Positions 52,286 through 60,560 are shown, counted from the first letter of the stretch. The stretch: 64,000 nucleotides of DNA from Nitrobium sp046350935 (GCA_046350935.1 JAXLZK010000001.1:1-64000), one strand, 5' to 3'. Notes: generated by a model from the letters alone, not told the origin. Numbers and translations: made by a program.

Positions 52286-52505
52286 AAAAGGCGGAGCACG
52301 ACAGAGGTGAGGGGAAAAAGACAGAGAGAGGACCAGAGTAAGGCAGGAGTTAGACCGGATACGACAGAAATGACAGGGGGAAAGAGAGGGCTTTGAAATA
52401 GCTTCTCGTATTTCTTTTTTCTGCCTTTTTCTGTCTCACTCTGCTGTACCCTGCTTTGGCTCTGCTTTTATCTGCCTCACTCTGTTTCTCTTCTGCCTTT
52501 TCCCC
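52284..52505. repeat. inverted purine repeat (MITE-like) between the E1-like and JAMM genes
   Basis: The left end starts AAAAAAGGCGGAGCACGACAGAG; the right end, read in reverse complement, starts GGAAAAGGCAGAAGAGAAACAGAG. The inner parts have many GACAGAG and CAGAGTGAG units in opposite orientation. Related unit runs lie at 296-330 and 36372-36450. It separates two genes expected to act together and leaves the JAMM gene with no clear ribosome site. Confidence 0.55.
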
Positions 52506-52507
52506 TG

Positions 52508-52915
52508 ATGTTACGTGTTCCTCGTGACATATTCGACGCGATGGTCGCCCACTGCCGGGAGGGATACCCGGACGAGGCGTGCGGTCTTCTCGCGGGCTTG
52601 GGAAAAGAGGTCTCGCAGCTCTACCGGATGACGAATGCGGACCCTTCTCCTGTCAGCTATCTCATGGACGCAGACGAACAGTGTGCGGCAATGAGGGACA
52701 TGCGGGAGCGTGGGGTCGCCATGCTCGCCATCTTTCATTCCCATCCCGCCTCCCCCGCCTATCCCTCCGGCAAGGACGTGGACCTCGCTTTTTACGACGA
52801 CTGTGTGTATATCATCGTCGGGCTGTCCGGCGGTGCGGCGGAAGCCGAACCGGTCGTGAAGGCCTACACCATCAGGGAGGGCAGGGTGGAGGAGGAACCC
52901 CTCTCGGTCCGGTAG
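52508..52915 (+). CDS. M67 (JAMM/Mec+) metallopeptidase
   Basis: A 135-residue zinc peptidase with a full JAMM motif: Glu23 (PDEACGLL) and HSHPASPAYPSGKDVD (His77, His79, Ser87, Asp90). This family trims residues after the diglycine of ubiquitin-like sulfur carriers and releases amino acids from them. The ThiS-like protein in this cluster ends GG-ARS, a natural substrate. No good ribosome site precedes the ATG because the upstream DNA is a repeat; an in-frame GTG lies a few codons later. Confidence 0.9.
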   Translation: MLRVPRDIFDAMVAHCREGYPDEACGLLAGLGKEVSQLYRMTNADPSPVSYLMDADEQCAAMRDMRERGVAMLAIFHSHPASPAYPSGKDVDLAFYDDCVYIIVGLSGGAAEAEPVVKAYTIREGRVEEEPLSVR

Positions 52916-52987
52916 ACGGCCGTCCGTCCCCGGCTGCGCTCTACTCCCAGGGCAATCGCATTAAAAGAGCGATTCAGGGGAAAACAG

Positions 52988-53167
52988 CAAGATTGCTTCA
53001 GGATACGACCCTTCGCACTGTCCGTCATTGCGCCCCTCTCTCCTGGAACTCATTTCAAGCCCCCCTCTCCCTCTGTCATTGTCTTCCCCTTCCTTGCTGT
53101 CATTGCGAGCGGAGCGAAGCAATCTCAAGGGGATACGTACTGACCACCCATTGTGATGCGATTGCCC
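52988..53167. repeat. REP-like dispersed inverted repeat, copy 2
   Basis: The left arm (52988-53020, CAAGATTGCTTC...CTTCGCACTG) and right arm (53098-53167, TGTCATTGCGAGCG...CGATTGCCCT) match the copy at 240-409 in order and spacing. It fills most of the 380-base stretch between the JAMM and threonine-synthase-like genes, with further CTCTCC and GTCATTG fragments between the arms. The promoter of the next gene starts about 20 bases after it. Confidence 0.75.
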
Positions 53168-53188
53168 TTCTCTGCTCCCTCAACTGCT

Positions 53189-53217
53189 TTGATTTTCTGT
53201 CTGTTCTGGGGTAAAAT
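53189..53217 (+). promoter_or_regulatory. sigma-70 promoter of the threonine-synthase-like gene
   Basis: TTGATT at 53189-53194, 17-base spacer, TAAAAT at 53212-53217. The ATG follows at 53297 after AAGGAGGAGG. This would give the sulfur-transfer genes a promoter separate from hom. Confidence 0.55.
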
Positions 53218-53296
53218 ACTATTTTCATTTCCAAGTCTCCCGCGAAAAGTTCTGCCGGAAGGTTTCGCAGGAATCAAGAGAAGGAGGAGGTTCGTA

Positions 53297-54538
53297 ATGG
53301 GGTATGTGAGCGGTCTTAAATGCAGGGAGTGCGGCAGGGAATATCCCGTTGATCCCATATATGTCTGCGAGTTCTGTTTCGGCCCTCTGGAAGTCGTCTA
53401 TGACTACAAGAAGATCAAGCGCGTCCTCACCCGGAAGAACATCGAGAAGAGGGAAAAGAGCCTCTGGCGCTACAAGGAGCTCCTCCCCATCGACGGCGAG
53501 CCGCAGGTGGGGCTGAAATCGGGGTTCACCCCCCTGGTCAAGGCCGATAATCTGGCAAAGGCGCTCGGGGTGAAAGAGCTCTACGTCAAGGACGATTCCG
53601 TGGCGCATCCCACCCTCTCCTTCAAGGACAGGGTGGTGGCGGTCGCTTTGACCAAGGCGAGAGAGTTCGGGTTCGACACGGTGGCGTGCGCCTCCACCGG
53701 GAACCTTGCCCATTCCGTGTCCGCGCAGGGGGCGAAGGCGGGGTTCAAGCGGTTCGTCTTTATCCCCGCTACCCTTGAACAGAGCAAGATCGTCGCCTCC
53801 CTTGTCTATGAGCCGAACCTGGTGGCGGTGGACGGCAACTACGACGAAGTCAACAGGCTCTGCAGCGAGATCGCCAACAAATACCGCTGGGCCTTCGTGA
53901 ATATCAACATACGGCCCTTTTACGCCGAGGGGTCGAAGACCCAGGGGTTCGAGATCATCGAGCAGTTGGAATGGGAGGCGCCGGACAATGTGGTGGTCCC
54001 GTGCGCGAGCGGCTCCCTGCTGACAAAAATATGGAAGTCATTTAAAGAATTCAAAGAGATAGGTGTTTTGAAAGAGCTGGAAACAAAGGTGTTTGCCGCG
54101 CAGGCAACGGGCTGCTCGCCCATCGCCACCGCCATCAAACAGGGGACGGATGTCATCCGTCCGGTGAAGCCCGCTACCGTCGCAAAGTCCCTCGCCATCG
54201 GAAATCCCGCGGACGGGTACTATGCGAGCCACATCGTGAAGGAGACCGGGGGCTATGCGGAGGACGTGTCCGACCAAGAGGTCATTGAAGGAATGAAGCT
54301 GCTTGCGAAGACGGAGGGCATTTTCGCGGAGACGGCGGGAGGAGTGACCGTTGCCGCCGCAAAGAGGCTCATCGAGCAGGGCAGGATCGGAAGGAACGAG
54401 ACGACCGTGATATGCATTACCGGGAACGGGCTGAAGACACAGGAGGCCCTCTCCGGCCATACCACGGAGGTGCATCACATAAAGCCGAATATGGAGGCGT
54501 TCGAGGAGGTACTCGCAAGGTCGGGGTACGGAAAATAG
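53297..54538 (+). CDS. threonine synthase-like PLP enzyme with zinc ribbon (possible sulfur-transfer enzyme)
   Basis: A 413-residue PLP lyase. The N-terminal rubredoxin-like ribbon CRECGREYPVDPIYVCEFCFGPL leads to the fold-II core with PLP Lys in HPTLSFKDRVVAV and the phosphate loop CASTGNLAHS. It resembles archaeal-type threonine synthases. A second, more usual thrC lies 800 bases downstream, so one of the two may have another job. The ThiS-like gene starts 51 bases after this one, suggesting that this enzyme might use O-phosphohomoserine with a thiocarboxylate to make homocysteine; that is inference. ATG at 53297 follows AAGGAGGAGG. Confidence 0.85.
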   Translation: MGYVSGLKCRECGREYPVDPIYVCEFCFGPLEVVYDYKKIKRVLTRKNIEKREKSLWRYKELLPIDGEPQVGLKSGFTPLVKADNLAKALGVKELYVKDDSVAHPTLSFKDRVVAVALTKAREFGFDTVACASTGNLAHSVSAQGAKAGFKRFVFIPATLEQSKIVASLVYEPNLVAVDGNYDEVNRLCSEIANKYRWAFVNINIRPFYAEGSKTQGFEIIEQLEWEAPDNVVVPCASGSLLTKIWKSFKEFKEIGVLKELETKVFAAQATGCSPIATAIKQGTDVIRPVKPATVAKSLAIGNPADGYYASHIVKETGGYAEDVSDQEVIEGMKLLAKTEGIFAETAGGVTVAAAKRLIEQGRIGRNETTVICITGNGLKTQEALSGHTTEVHHIKPNMEAFEEVLARSGYGK

Positions 54539-54589
54539 CGTGAGACAGTCGGCGCGGACGGAATGTTCATTATCAATGGAGGTGGTACA

Positions 54590-54871
54590 ATGGCGGTAAG
54601 AGTAAGGATTCCCACTCCCCTTCAGAGGCTCACACAGGGGAAAGAGGAGGTCGACGGGGTGCCCGGCACTATCATCGAGCTTATCAAAGGCCTCGAGAAT
54701 GCGTATCCCGGCATTGCGGAGAGGATTTCGGAGGGGGGCAAGGTCAGGAGGTTTGTGAACATCTACCTGAACGAAGAGGACATACGGTTTTTGCAGGCTG
54801 AACAGACGCAGGTCAAGGACGGCGACGAGGTTTCCATTGTCCCGGCAATTGCGGGAGGCGCCCGGTCGTAG
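54590..54871 (+). CDS. ThiS/MoaD-like ubiquitin-fold sulfur carrier with masked C-terminus
   Basis: A 93-residue beta-grasp protein: MAVRVRIPTPLQRLTQGKEEVDG, an internal FVNIYLNEEDIRFLQ strand, and a C-terminus VSIVPAIAGGARS. Working carriers end in GG; here three residues (ARS) follow, so a protease must expose the glycine first. The JAMM peptidase and the E1-like protein are both encoded within 3 kb. Carriers of this sort serve cysteine (CysO), thioquinolobactin (QbsE) and homocysteine (HcyS) synthesis elsewhere. The ATG at 54590 follows GGAGGT. Confidence 0.9.
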   Translation: MAVRVRIPTPLQRLTQGKEEVDGVPGTIIELIKGLENAYPGIAERISEGGKVRRFVNIYLNEEDIRFLQAEQTQVKDGDEVSIVPAIAGGARS

Positions 54872-54960
54872 AGCATCGAGCGTTGCGGCGCCGGGGAAGA
54901 GGCGCTCTTTCCTGTGCGCACTGCACCGCCCCTGCACGCGGGCGAGTAAAGGAGGCTTTC

Positions 54961-55197
54961 ATGAAAAGGCGGGTAAAATTGACCTTCCCCCAGAGTCTCA
55001 TCAAGGAGCCGGTCCTCTTCACCATGGCAAAGAGGTTCGACGTGCTGCCCAATATCAGGAGGGCGCGGGTGACCGACACGGTGGGAGAGATGGTTCTTGA
55101 GCTCGAGGGAGGCGACAGCAACCTCGATCAGGGGATCCAGTTCCTCAGGGACCAGGGGATCGAGGTGGAGTTGATCGAAGGGGACGTAATAGAATAA
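54961..55197 (+). CDS. stand-alone NIL-domain protein
   Basis: A 78-residue protein almost wholly made of a NIL domain (MKRRVKLTFPQSLIKEPVLFTMAKRFDVLPNIRRARVTDTVGEMVLELEG, IQFLRDQGIEVELIEGDVIE). AAAGGAGG precedes the ATG. NIL domains are attached to methionine importers and to DUF39-type enzymes that make homocysteine from aspartate semialdehyde and sulfide. Finding it directly after a ThiS-like carrier and near hom supports a link to homocysteine or methionine; perhaps it senses methionine. The exact role is unknown. Confidence 0.85.
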   Translation: MKRRVKLTFPQSLIKEPVLFTMAKRFDVLPNIRRARVTDTVGEMVLELEGGDSNLDQGIQFLRDQGIEVELIEGDVIE

Positions 55198-55326
55198 GGC
55201 GCTGCTGCGCCGGGGCCCGGGTGCGCCGCACCGGCAGCCGGGAGCCTTTGCGCGGGGACGCTTTCAGTTTCAGGGGATACCAAACATGGAGAAGGTATGG
55301 AGATAGGAGAGTGCAGCAGGTCCGGT

Positions 55327-56391
55327 ATGATGTGGCGGGGTATTATTGAAGAATACCGCTCTTTTTTCCCCGTCACGGACACAACACCTGTCGTAAGTCT
55401 TTTGGAGGGGAACACCCCTCTGATACAAGCAGTCAATCTGACCGGGAAGCAGGGTCTTCCCCTCACCGTGTATTTCAAGTTCGACGGAGTCAATCCCACC
55501 GGCTCTTTCAAGGACAGGGGCATGACCCTCGCCCTGTCGAAAGCGGTGGAAGCAGGGTCGCGGGCGGTCATCTGCGCTTCCACGGGGAATACCTCCGCCT
55601 CTGCGGCCGCCTATGCAGCACGGGCCGGGGTCAAGGCCATCGTCATCATCCCCGAGGGCAAGATCGCCCTGGGCAAGCTCGCCCAGGCCCTGGTGCATGG
55701 GGCGCATGTGCTCCAGATCCAGGGCAACTTCGACGATGCACTGAATATCGTGAAAGAGGTGGTCGGAAAATATCCCATCACCCTTGTTAATTCCATAAAT
55801 CCCTTCCGGATCGAGGGACAGAAGTCTGCGGCGTTCGAAATCTGCGATCAGCTCGGCTTTGTGCCGAAGTACCATGCGCTGCCCGTGGGGAACGCCGGGA
55901 ACATCACTGCGTACTGGAAGGGATACACTGAATACAACCGGGCGGGCGTCACGCAGAAGAGGCCGGTAATGCTCGGGTTCCAGGCGGAGGGGGCGTGTCC
56001 CCTCGTCCTCGGACATCCGGTGGAAAAGCCGGAGACCGTCGCCACGGCCATCAGGATTGGGAACCCCGCGAGCTGGAAAACCGCCGTTGCGGCCAGGGAG
56101 GAGTCGGGCGGCCGCATTGACGCGGTGACGGACGAGGAGATACTCGCCGCCTACAAGCTTATCGCAGCGACGGAGGGCATCTTCTGCGAGCCTGCGTCCG
56201 CGGCCTCCCTTGCGGGGGTGATCAAGCTGCACCGGCAGGGCTATTTCGAGGAGGGAGACACGGTCGTCTGCACCCTGACCGGAAACGGTCTGAAGGACCC
56301 CGATACGGTCTTCAAGGTTGCGGCAGGGGACGCCCTCAAGGTGAAGGCCGAGCTCGGTGCAGTGGAAAAGGTACTGGAAAAAATACTGTAG
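55327..56391 (+). CDS. thrC: threonine synthase
   Basis: A 354-residue PLP enzyme producing threonine from O-phosphohomoserine. It begins MMWRGIIEEYRSFFPVTDTTPVVSLLEGNTPLI, the usual thrC start. The PLP lysine lies in NPTGSFKDRGMTLA, the phosphate loop in CASTGNTSASAAAYAA, and GNAGNITAYWKGY follows. I chose the ATG at 55327 because the family begins here; an in-frame ATG at 55297 has a closer purine stretch, but its extra residues lack similarity. It belongs to the thrC-apgM-lysC-cimA run. Confidence 0.93.
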   Translation: MMWRGIIEEYRSFFPVTDTTPVVSLLEGNTPLIQAVNLTGKQGLPLTVYFKFDGVNPTGSFKDRGMTLALSKAVEAGSRAVICASTGNTSASAAAYAARAGVKAIVIIPEGKIALGKLAQALVHGAHVLQIQGNFDDALNIVKEVVGKYPITLVNSINPFRIEGQKSAAFEICDQLGFVPKYHALPVGNAGNITAYWKGYTEYNRAGVTQKRPVMLGFQAEGACPLVLGHPVEKPETVATAIRIGNPASWKTAVAAREESGGRIDAVTDEEILAAYKLIAATEGIFCEPASAASLAGVIKLHRQGYFEEGDTVVCTLTGNGLKDPDTVFKVAAGDALKVKAELGAVEKVLEKIL

Positions 56392-56399
56392 AGCTCATT

Positions 56400-56490
56400 T
56401 CACCCTCCCCTCTCCCGGCCTACGGCCGTCCTCTCCCTTGAGGGGAGAGGGATAGGGTGAGGGTGAAACAGAGGGCTTTGAAACATAGGT
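56400..56490. repeat. C/G-rich intergenic repeat after thrC
   Basis: CCCTCCCCTCTCCC, a CGGCC-TA-CGGCCG hairpin, then CCTCTCCC with GGGGAGAGG around TTGA, and GATAGGGTGAGGGTG. AGAGGGCTTTGAAA at 56472-56485 also occurs at 52384-52397. Similar hairpins lie at 33197 and 36451. It may end or slow thrC transcripts. Confidence 0.5.
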
Positions 56491-56543
56491 TCTAAGAAGG
56501 AAGGGAAAGGGGCGATGTCCTCTTTCCGAGGGAGCGGAGCGGT

Positions 56544-57764
56544 ATGAAATATGTGGTGATAATCGGTGACGGGATGGCGGACAAGCCCCTTGAGGAGCTC
56601 GGCGGGCTGACGCCCCTCCAGAAGGCGCACACTCCCCATATGGACCGGCTTGCGGGAGCGGGAATCATCGGGATGGTGCGCACCGTCCCCCGCGGTTTTT
56701 CTCCGGGGTCGGACGTGGCGAACCTCAGCATCCTCGGGTACGACCCCGCCCGGTACTATACGGGACGGGCGCCCCTCGAAGCCGCGAGCATCGGGGTCCC
56801 GCTCGGGGAGGGCGATGTGGCCTACCGGTGCAACCTGGTGACCCTGAAGTTCAACCAGGGCCGCTCCTGCGCCGTGATGGAGGACTACAGCAGCGGCCAT
56901 ATCACCACTCCCGAAGCAGCGGAGCTGATCGAAGCGGTGAAAAGGGAGCTGGGGAGCGAAGAGCTCGCTTTCTACCCCGGCGTCAGCTATCGGCATCTCA
57001 TGGTATGGAAGGACGGGAGCGGTTCCGCGGAGTGCGTCCCCCCCCATGACATCCTGGGGAGGGAGATCGCGGAGTACCTGCCCGCGGGCGACGGGGAGGG
57101 GGTCCTGCGGGACCTGATGAAGCGCTCGGTGGACATCCTGGAGGAGCATCCCGTCAACAAGGCGAGGATCGCAGCCGGCAAGAGGCCGGCCAACAGTATC
57201 TGGCTGTGGGGACAGGGGAAGAAACCGCACCTGGTGACGTACCAGGAAAAGTACGGACTGAAGGGGGCGCTCATTTCCGCTGTTGACCTCACCAAGGGGC
57301 TTGGTGTTTGTGCGGGGTTCGACGTGGTCAGGGTGCCGGGGGCGACCGGCTGGCTCGATACGAACTATGCGGGCAAGACGGAGCATGCGCTCAACGCCCT
57401 GGAAAAGGCGGATTTCGTCTATCTCCATATCGAGGCCCCCGACGAGGCGGGCCATTCGGGCAACTGCAGCGACAAGCTCAGGGCCATCGAGGACTTCGAC
57501 GCGCTTGTCGTCGGCCCGATGCTGAAAGGGCTTGAGGAGAGGTTCGGGGAATACCGTGTCCTGCTCCTGCCCGATCATCCGACGCCTATAAAAGCGAGGA
57601 CCCATACGGAGGACCCGGTGCCTTTCGTCCTCTACGACAGCAGGCGGAAGAGAGACAACGGGAATGTCGCCTACAGTGAATCCATCGCCGGACGGAGCGA
57701 CGGCATGATGGTCGAGGAGGGCCACCGGCTGATGGATTTCTTCATCAAGGAGGATGCAGCGTAA
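56544..57764 (+). CDS. apgM: ApgM-type phosphoglycerate mutase-like protein, probable homoserine kinase
   Basis: A 406-residue alkaline-phosphatase-superfamily protein: VVIIGDGMADKPLEELGG (metal Asp), SPGSDVANLSILGYDP (catalytic Ser) and a C-terminal HIEAPDEAGHSGNC plus DHPTPIKARTHTEDPVPFVLY (metal His/Asp). The group within threonine clusters is the proposed homoserine kinase (TIGR02535), replacing ThrB. No thrB gene is present here, and the gene lies between thrC and lysC, which supports that role; the classical phosphoglycerate mutase activity remains possible. Its stop overlaps lysC by one base. Confidence 0.85.
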   Translation: MKYVVIIGDGMADKPLEELGGLTPLQKAHTPHMDRLAGAGIIGMVRTVPRGFSPGSDVANLSILGYDPARYYTGRAPLEAASIGVPLGEGDVAYRCNLVTLKFNQGRSCAVMEDYSSGHITTPEAAELIEAVKRELGSEELAFYPGVSYRHLMVWKDGSGSAECVPPHDILGREIAEYLPAGDGEGVLRDLMKRSVDILEEHPVNKARIAAGKRPANSIWLWGQGKKPHLVTYQEKYGLKGALISAVDLTKGLGVCAGFDVVRVPGATGWLDTNYAGKTEHALNALEKADFVYLHIEAPDEAGHSGNCSDKLRAIEDFDALVVGPMLKGLEERFGEYRVLLLPDHPTPIKARTHTEDPVPFVLYDSRRKRDNGNVAYSESIAGRSDGMMVEEGHRLMDFFIKEDAA

Positions 57765-58984
57765 TGCTTATCGTGCAGAAATACGGCGGCACGTCCGTTG
57801 CGAACGTGGAGAGGATCAAGGCGGTGGCGGACCGCGTGTCGCGTACGGCGCGCCAGGGCAACAAGGTGGTGGTGGTCGTTTCCGCCATGTCGGGGGAAAC
57901 GGACAAGCTGATAGGCCTCGCCAACCTGATAGCCTCCAATCCGAGCGAGCGGGAGATGGACCTGCTCCTCTCCTCGGGGGAGCGCGTTACCAGCGCTCTC
58001 ACCGCCATGGCCGTCGAGGAGCGGGGGCACAAGGCCATGGCCCTCACCGGCAGGCAGATGGGGATCATCACCGATACGGTCCATACCAAGGCGAAGATCG
58101 AGAAGATCACCGGGGAGAGGGCGAAAAAGGCCCTCGACGAGGGGTATGTCCTTGTCATTGCCGGGTTCCAGGGCATTACGCAAAGCGAAGACGTGACGAC
58201 CCTCGGACGGGGCGGCTCGGACCTGTCGGCGGTGGCGATCGCCTCGGCGCTGGATGCGGACATCTGCGAAATATACACGGATGTGGACGGAGTGTATACC
58301 ACGGACCCGAATATCGTACCCGAAGCGCGGAAGCTCGAAAAGATCTCTTTCGAGGAAATGCTGGAGCTGGCGAGCCTGGGGGCAAAGGTGCTCCAGACCC
58401 GGTCCGTGGAATTCGCCATGAATTACGGAGTGCCCGTTGTGGTGCGGTCGAGCTTCAACGACAATCCCGGCACGCTGGTTACCAAGGAGGATAAAGAGAT
58501 GGAGAAGGTGGTAGTGGCAGGGGTCGCCTACGACAAGAACCAGGCGAAGATCACGGTGACGGGAGTGCCCGACAAGCCCGGCATCGCGGCGAAGATGTTC
58601 AAGGGGATCGCCGACGCGAGCATCATTGTCGATATGATCGTCCAGAACGTGAGCAGCGACGGCCGCTCCGCCGATATCTCCTTTACGGTGCCGAAAACGG
58701 ACAGCAGGAAGGCGGTCGGACTGACTGAGAAGATCGCCGGGGAGCTGGGCGCCGCCGGAGTGACCCTGCGAGACGACATTGCGAAGATATCCATCGTGGG
58801 GGTGGGAATGAGGACCCATTCCGGGGTCGCCGCCCGGATGTTCGAGACCATGGCGGCCCACGGGATCAACATCATCATGATCAGCACCTCCGAGATCAAG
58901 GTCTCGTGCATCATCGACCTGAAGTATACGGAACTGGCGGTGAGGGTGCTGCACGACACCTTCGGGCTCGCAGCGGCCCACTAG
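57764..58984 (+). CDS. lysC: aspartate kinase
   Basis: A 406-residue aspartokinase, the first step to lysine, threonine and methionine. The kinase domain begins LIVQKYGGTSVANVERIKAVADRV and contains GFQGITQSEDVTTLGRGGSDLSAVAIASAL. Two ACT domains (about 265-330 and 345-400) follow for feedback control (KITVTGVPDKPGIAAKMF; VGVGMRTHSGVAARMF). The start codon overlaps the apgM stop (TAATG). Confidence 0.96.
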   Translation: MLIVQKYGGTSVANVERIKAVADRVSRTARQGNKVVVVVSAMSGETDKLIGLANLIASNPSEREMDLLLSSGERVTSALTAMAVEERGHKAMALTGRQMGIITDTVHTKAKIEKITGERAKKALDEGYVLVIAGFQGITQSEDVTTLGRGGSDLSAVAIASALDADICEIYTDVDGVYTTDPNIVPEARKLEKISFEEMLELASLGAKVLQTRSVEFAMNYGVPVVVRSSFNDNPGTLVTKEDKEMEKVVVAGVAYDKNQAKITVTGVPDKPGIAAKMFKGIADASIIVDMIVQNVSSDGRSADISFTVPKTDSRKAVGLTEKIAGELGAAGVTLRDDIAKISIVGVGMRTHSGVAARMFETMAAHGINIIMISTSEIKVSCIIDLKYTELAVRVLHDTFGLAAAH

Positions 58985-58991
58985 GGGTACG

Positions 58992-60560
58992 ATGCGCACC
59001 ATCGAGCTATACGACACCACCTTGCGGGACGGCTCCCAGGCGGAGGATGTCGCCTTTTCCGTCGAGGACAAGCTGCGCATCACCGAGAAGCTGGACGAGT
59101 TCGGCATCCACTACATCGAGGGGGGGTGGCCGGGGTCCAACCCGAAGGATGCGGAGTATTTCAAGAAGGCGAAGAAGCTCTGCCTGTCGCATTCCGTCGT
59201 GGTCGCTTTCGGGAGCACGCACCGGCCGAAGGGCACGGCCGAGGACGACCATACCCTGCGGACCCTGGTCGATTCAAAAGCGCGGGTCCTCACCATTTTC
59301 GGCAAGACATGGGACTTTCACGTCAGGGAGGCCCTGAAGATCCCCCTCGAAGAGAACCTCGAAATCATCTATAACTCGGTCTGTTTCCTCAAGCAGAATG
59401 CGGAAAAGGTCTTTTTCGACGCGGAGCATTTCTTCGACGGGTACAAGGGCAATCCGGAATTCGCGCTGAAATGCCTCCAGGCGGCCGAGTCCGCGGGGGC
59501 GGACCGCCTGGTGCTCTGCGACACGAACGGGGGCACCCTCCCTCCCGCGTTGAAGAAAGTCGTGCAGACGGTGGGCAGGAGCGTGAAGACCCCTCTGGGG
59601 ATCCACGCCCACAACGACTCGGAATGCGCGGTGGCCAACTCCATCATTGCGGTGGAGCAGGGCGCGGTGCAGGTCCAGGGGACGATCAACGGCATCGGGG
59701 AGCGCTGCGGCAATGCCAATCTCTGCTCCATCGTCCCGAACCTCCAGCTCAAGCTGGGATACCGCTGCCTCTCTGCAGAGCAGATGGAGAAGCTGCGCGA
59801 CGTGTCCCGGTTCGTGAACGAGATCTCCAACCTGAGGCACTTCAAACGGCAGCCCTTTGTCGGGGACAGCGCCTTCGCCCACAAGGGCGGTATCCATGTC
59901 AGCGCGATCAGGAAGAGGCCGGAAACCTACGAGCATATCCGGCCCGAGCTGGTGGGGAATTCCCAGCGGGTGCTGATCTCCGACATGGCCGGGAAGAGCA
60001 ACATCCTCCGAAAGGCCGAGGAGTTTACTATCCATCTCGAATCGGATTCTCCCGAGGTCCAGGGCATCCTGGACACCCTGAAGGACCTGGAGCACCAGGG
60101 CTTCCAGTTCGAGGGTGCGGAGGCGTCCTTCGAGCTGCTCCTGAAGAAGGCGTTGGGGCTGCACCGGAGGTTCTTCGACCTTATCGGGTTCCGGGTCATC
60201 GACGAGAAGCGGAAGGAGAAGGAAAAGCCGCTCAGCGAGGCGACCATCATGGTGAAGGTGGGAGGGAGCATCGAGCATACCGCGGCTACGGGGAACGGCC
60301 CGGTGAACGCCCTCGACAACGCCCTAAGGAAGGCGCTCGAGAAGTTCTACCCGGAGCTGAAGGAAGTAAAGCTGTACGATTACAAGGTGCGTGTGCTCAC
60401 CGCCGGGAGGGGAACCTCCGCGCGGGTCCGGGTCCTGGTGGAGTCGGGGGACGAGGTGCACAAATGGGGCACGGTGGGGGTCTCCGAAAACATCATCGAA
60501 GCCTCGTGGCAGGCGCTGGTGGACAGCATCGAGTACAAGCTGCTGAAGGAGAAAGAGTAG
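58992..60560 (+). CDS. cimA: (R)-citramalate synthase
   Basis: A 522-residue enzyme condensing pyruvate and acetyl-CoA to citramalate, an alternative route to isoleucine. The DRE-TIM metallolyase core has IELYDTTLRDGSQAEDVAFSVEDKL, HAHNDSECAVANSI (metal His pair) and INGIGERCGNANL. The C-terminal LeuA dimer/regulatory domain spans about 400-515 and ends at 522. The start lies eight bases after lysC. It shows isoleucine can be made without threonine deaminase, leaving threonine synthesis for protein and other uses. Confidence 0.95.
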   Translation: MRTIELYDTTLRDGSQAEDVAFSVEDKLRITEKLDEFGIHYIEGGWPGSNPKDAEYFKKAKKLCLSHSVVVAFGSTHRPKGTAEDDHTLRTLVDSKARVLTIFGKTWDFHVREALKIPLEENLEIIYNSVCFLKQNAEKVFFDAEHFFDGYKGNPEFALKCLQAAESAGADRLVLCDTNGGTLPPALKKVVQTVGRSVKTPLGIHAHNDSECAVANSIIAVEQGAVQVQGTINGIGERCGNANLCSIVPNLQLKLGYRCLSAEQMEKLRDVSRFVNEISNLRHFKRQPFVGDSAFAHKGGIHVSAIRKRPETYEHIRPELVGNSQRVLISDMAGKSNILRKAEEFTIHLESDSPEVQGILDTLKDLEHQGFQFEGAEASFELLLKKALGLHRRFFDLIGFRVIDEKRKEKEKPLSEATIMVKVGGSIEHTAATGNGPVNALDNALRKALEKFYPELKEVKLYDYKVRVLTAGRGTSARVRVLVESGDEVHKWGTVGVSENIIEASWQALVDSIEYKLLKEKE

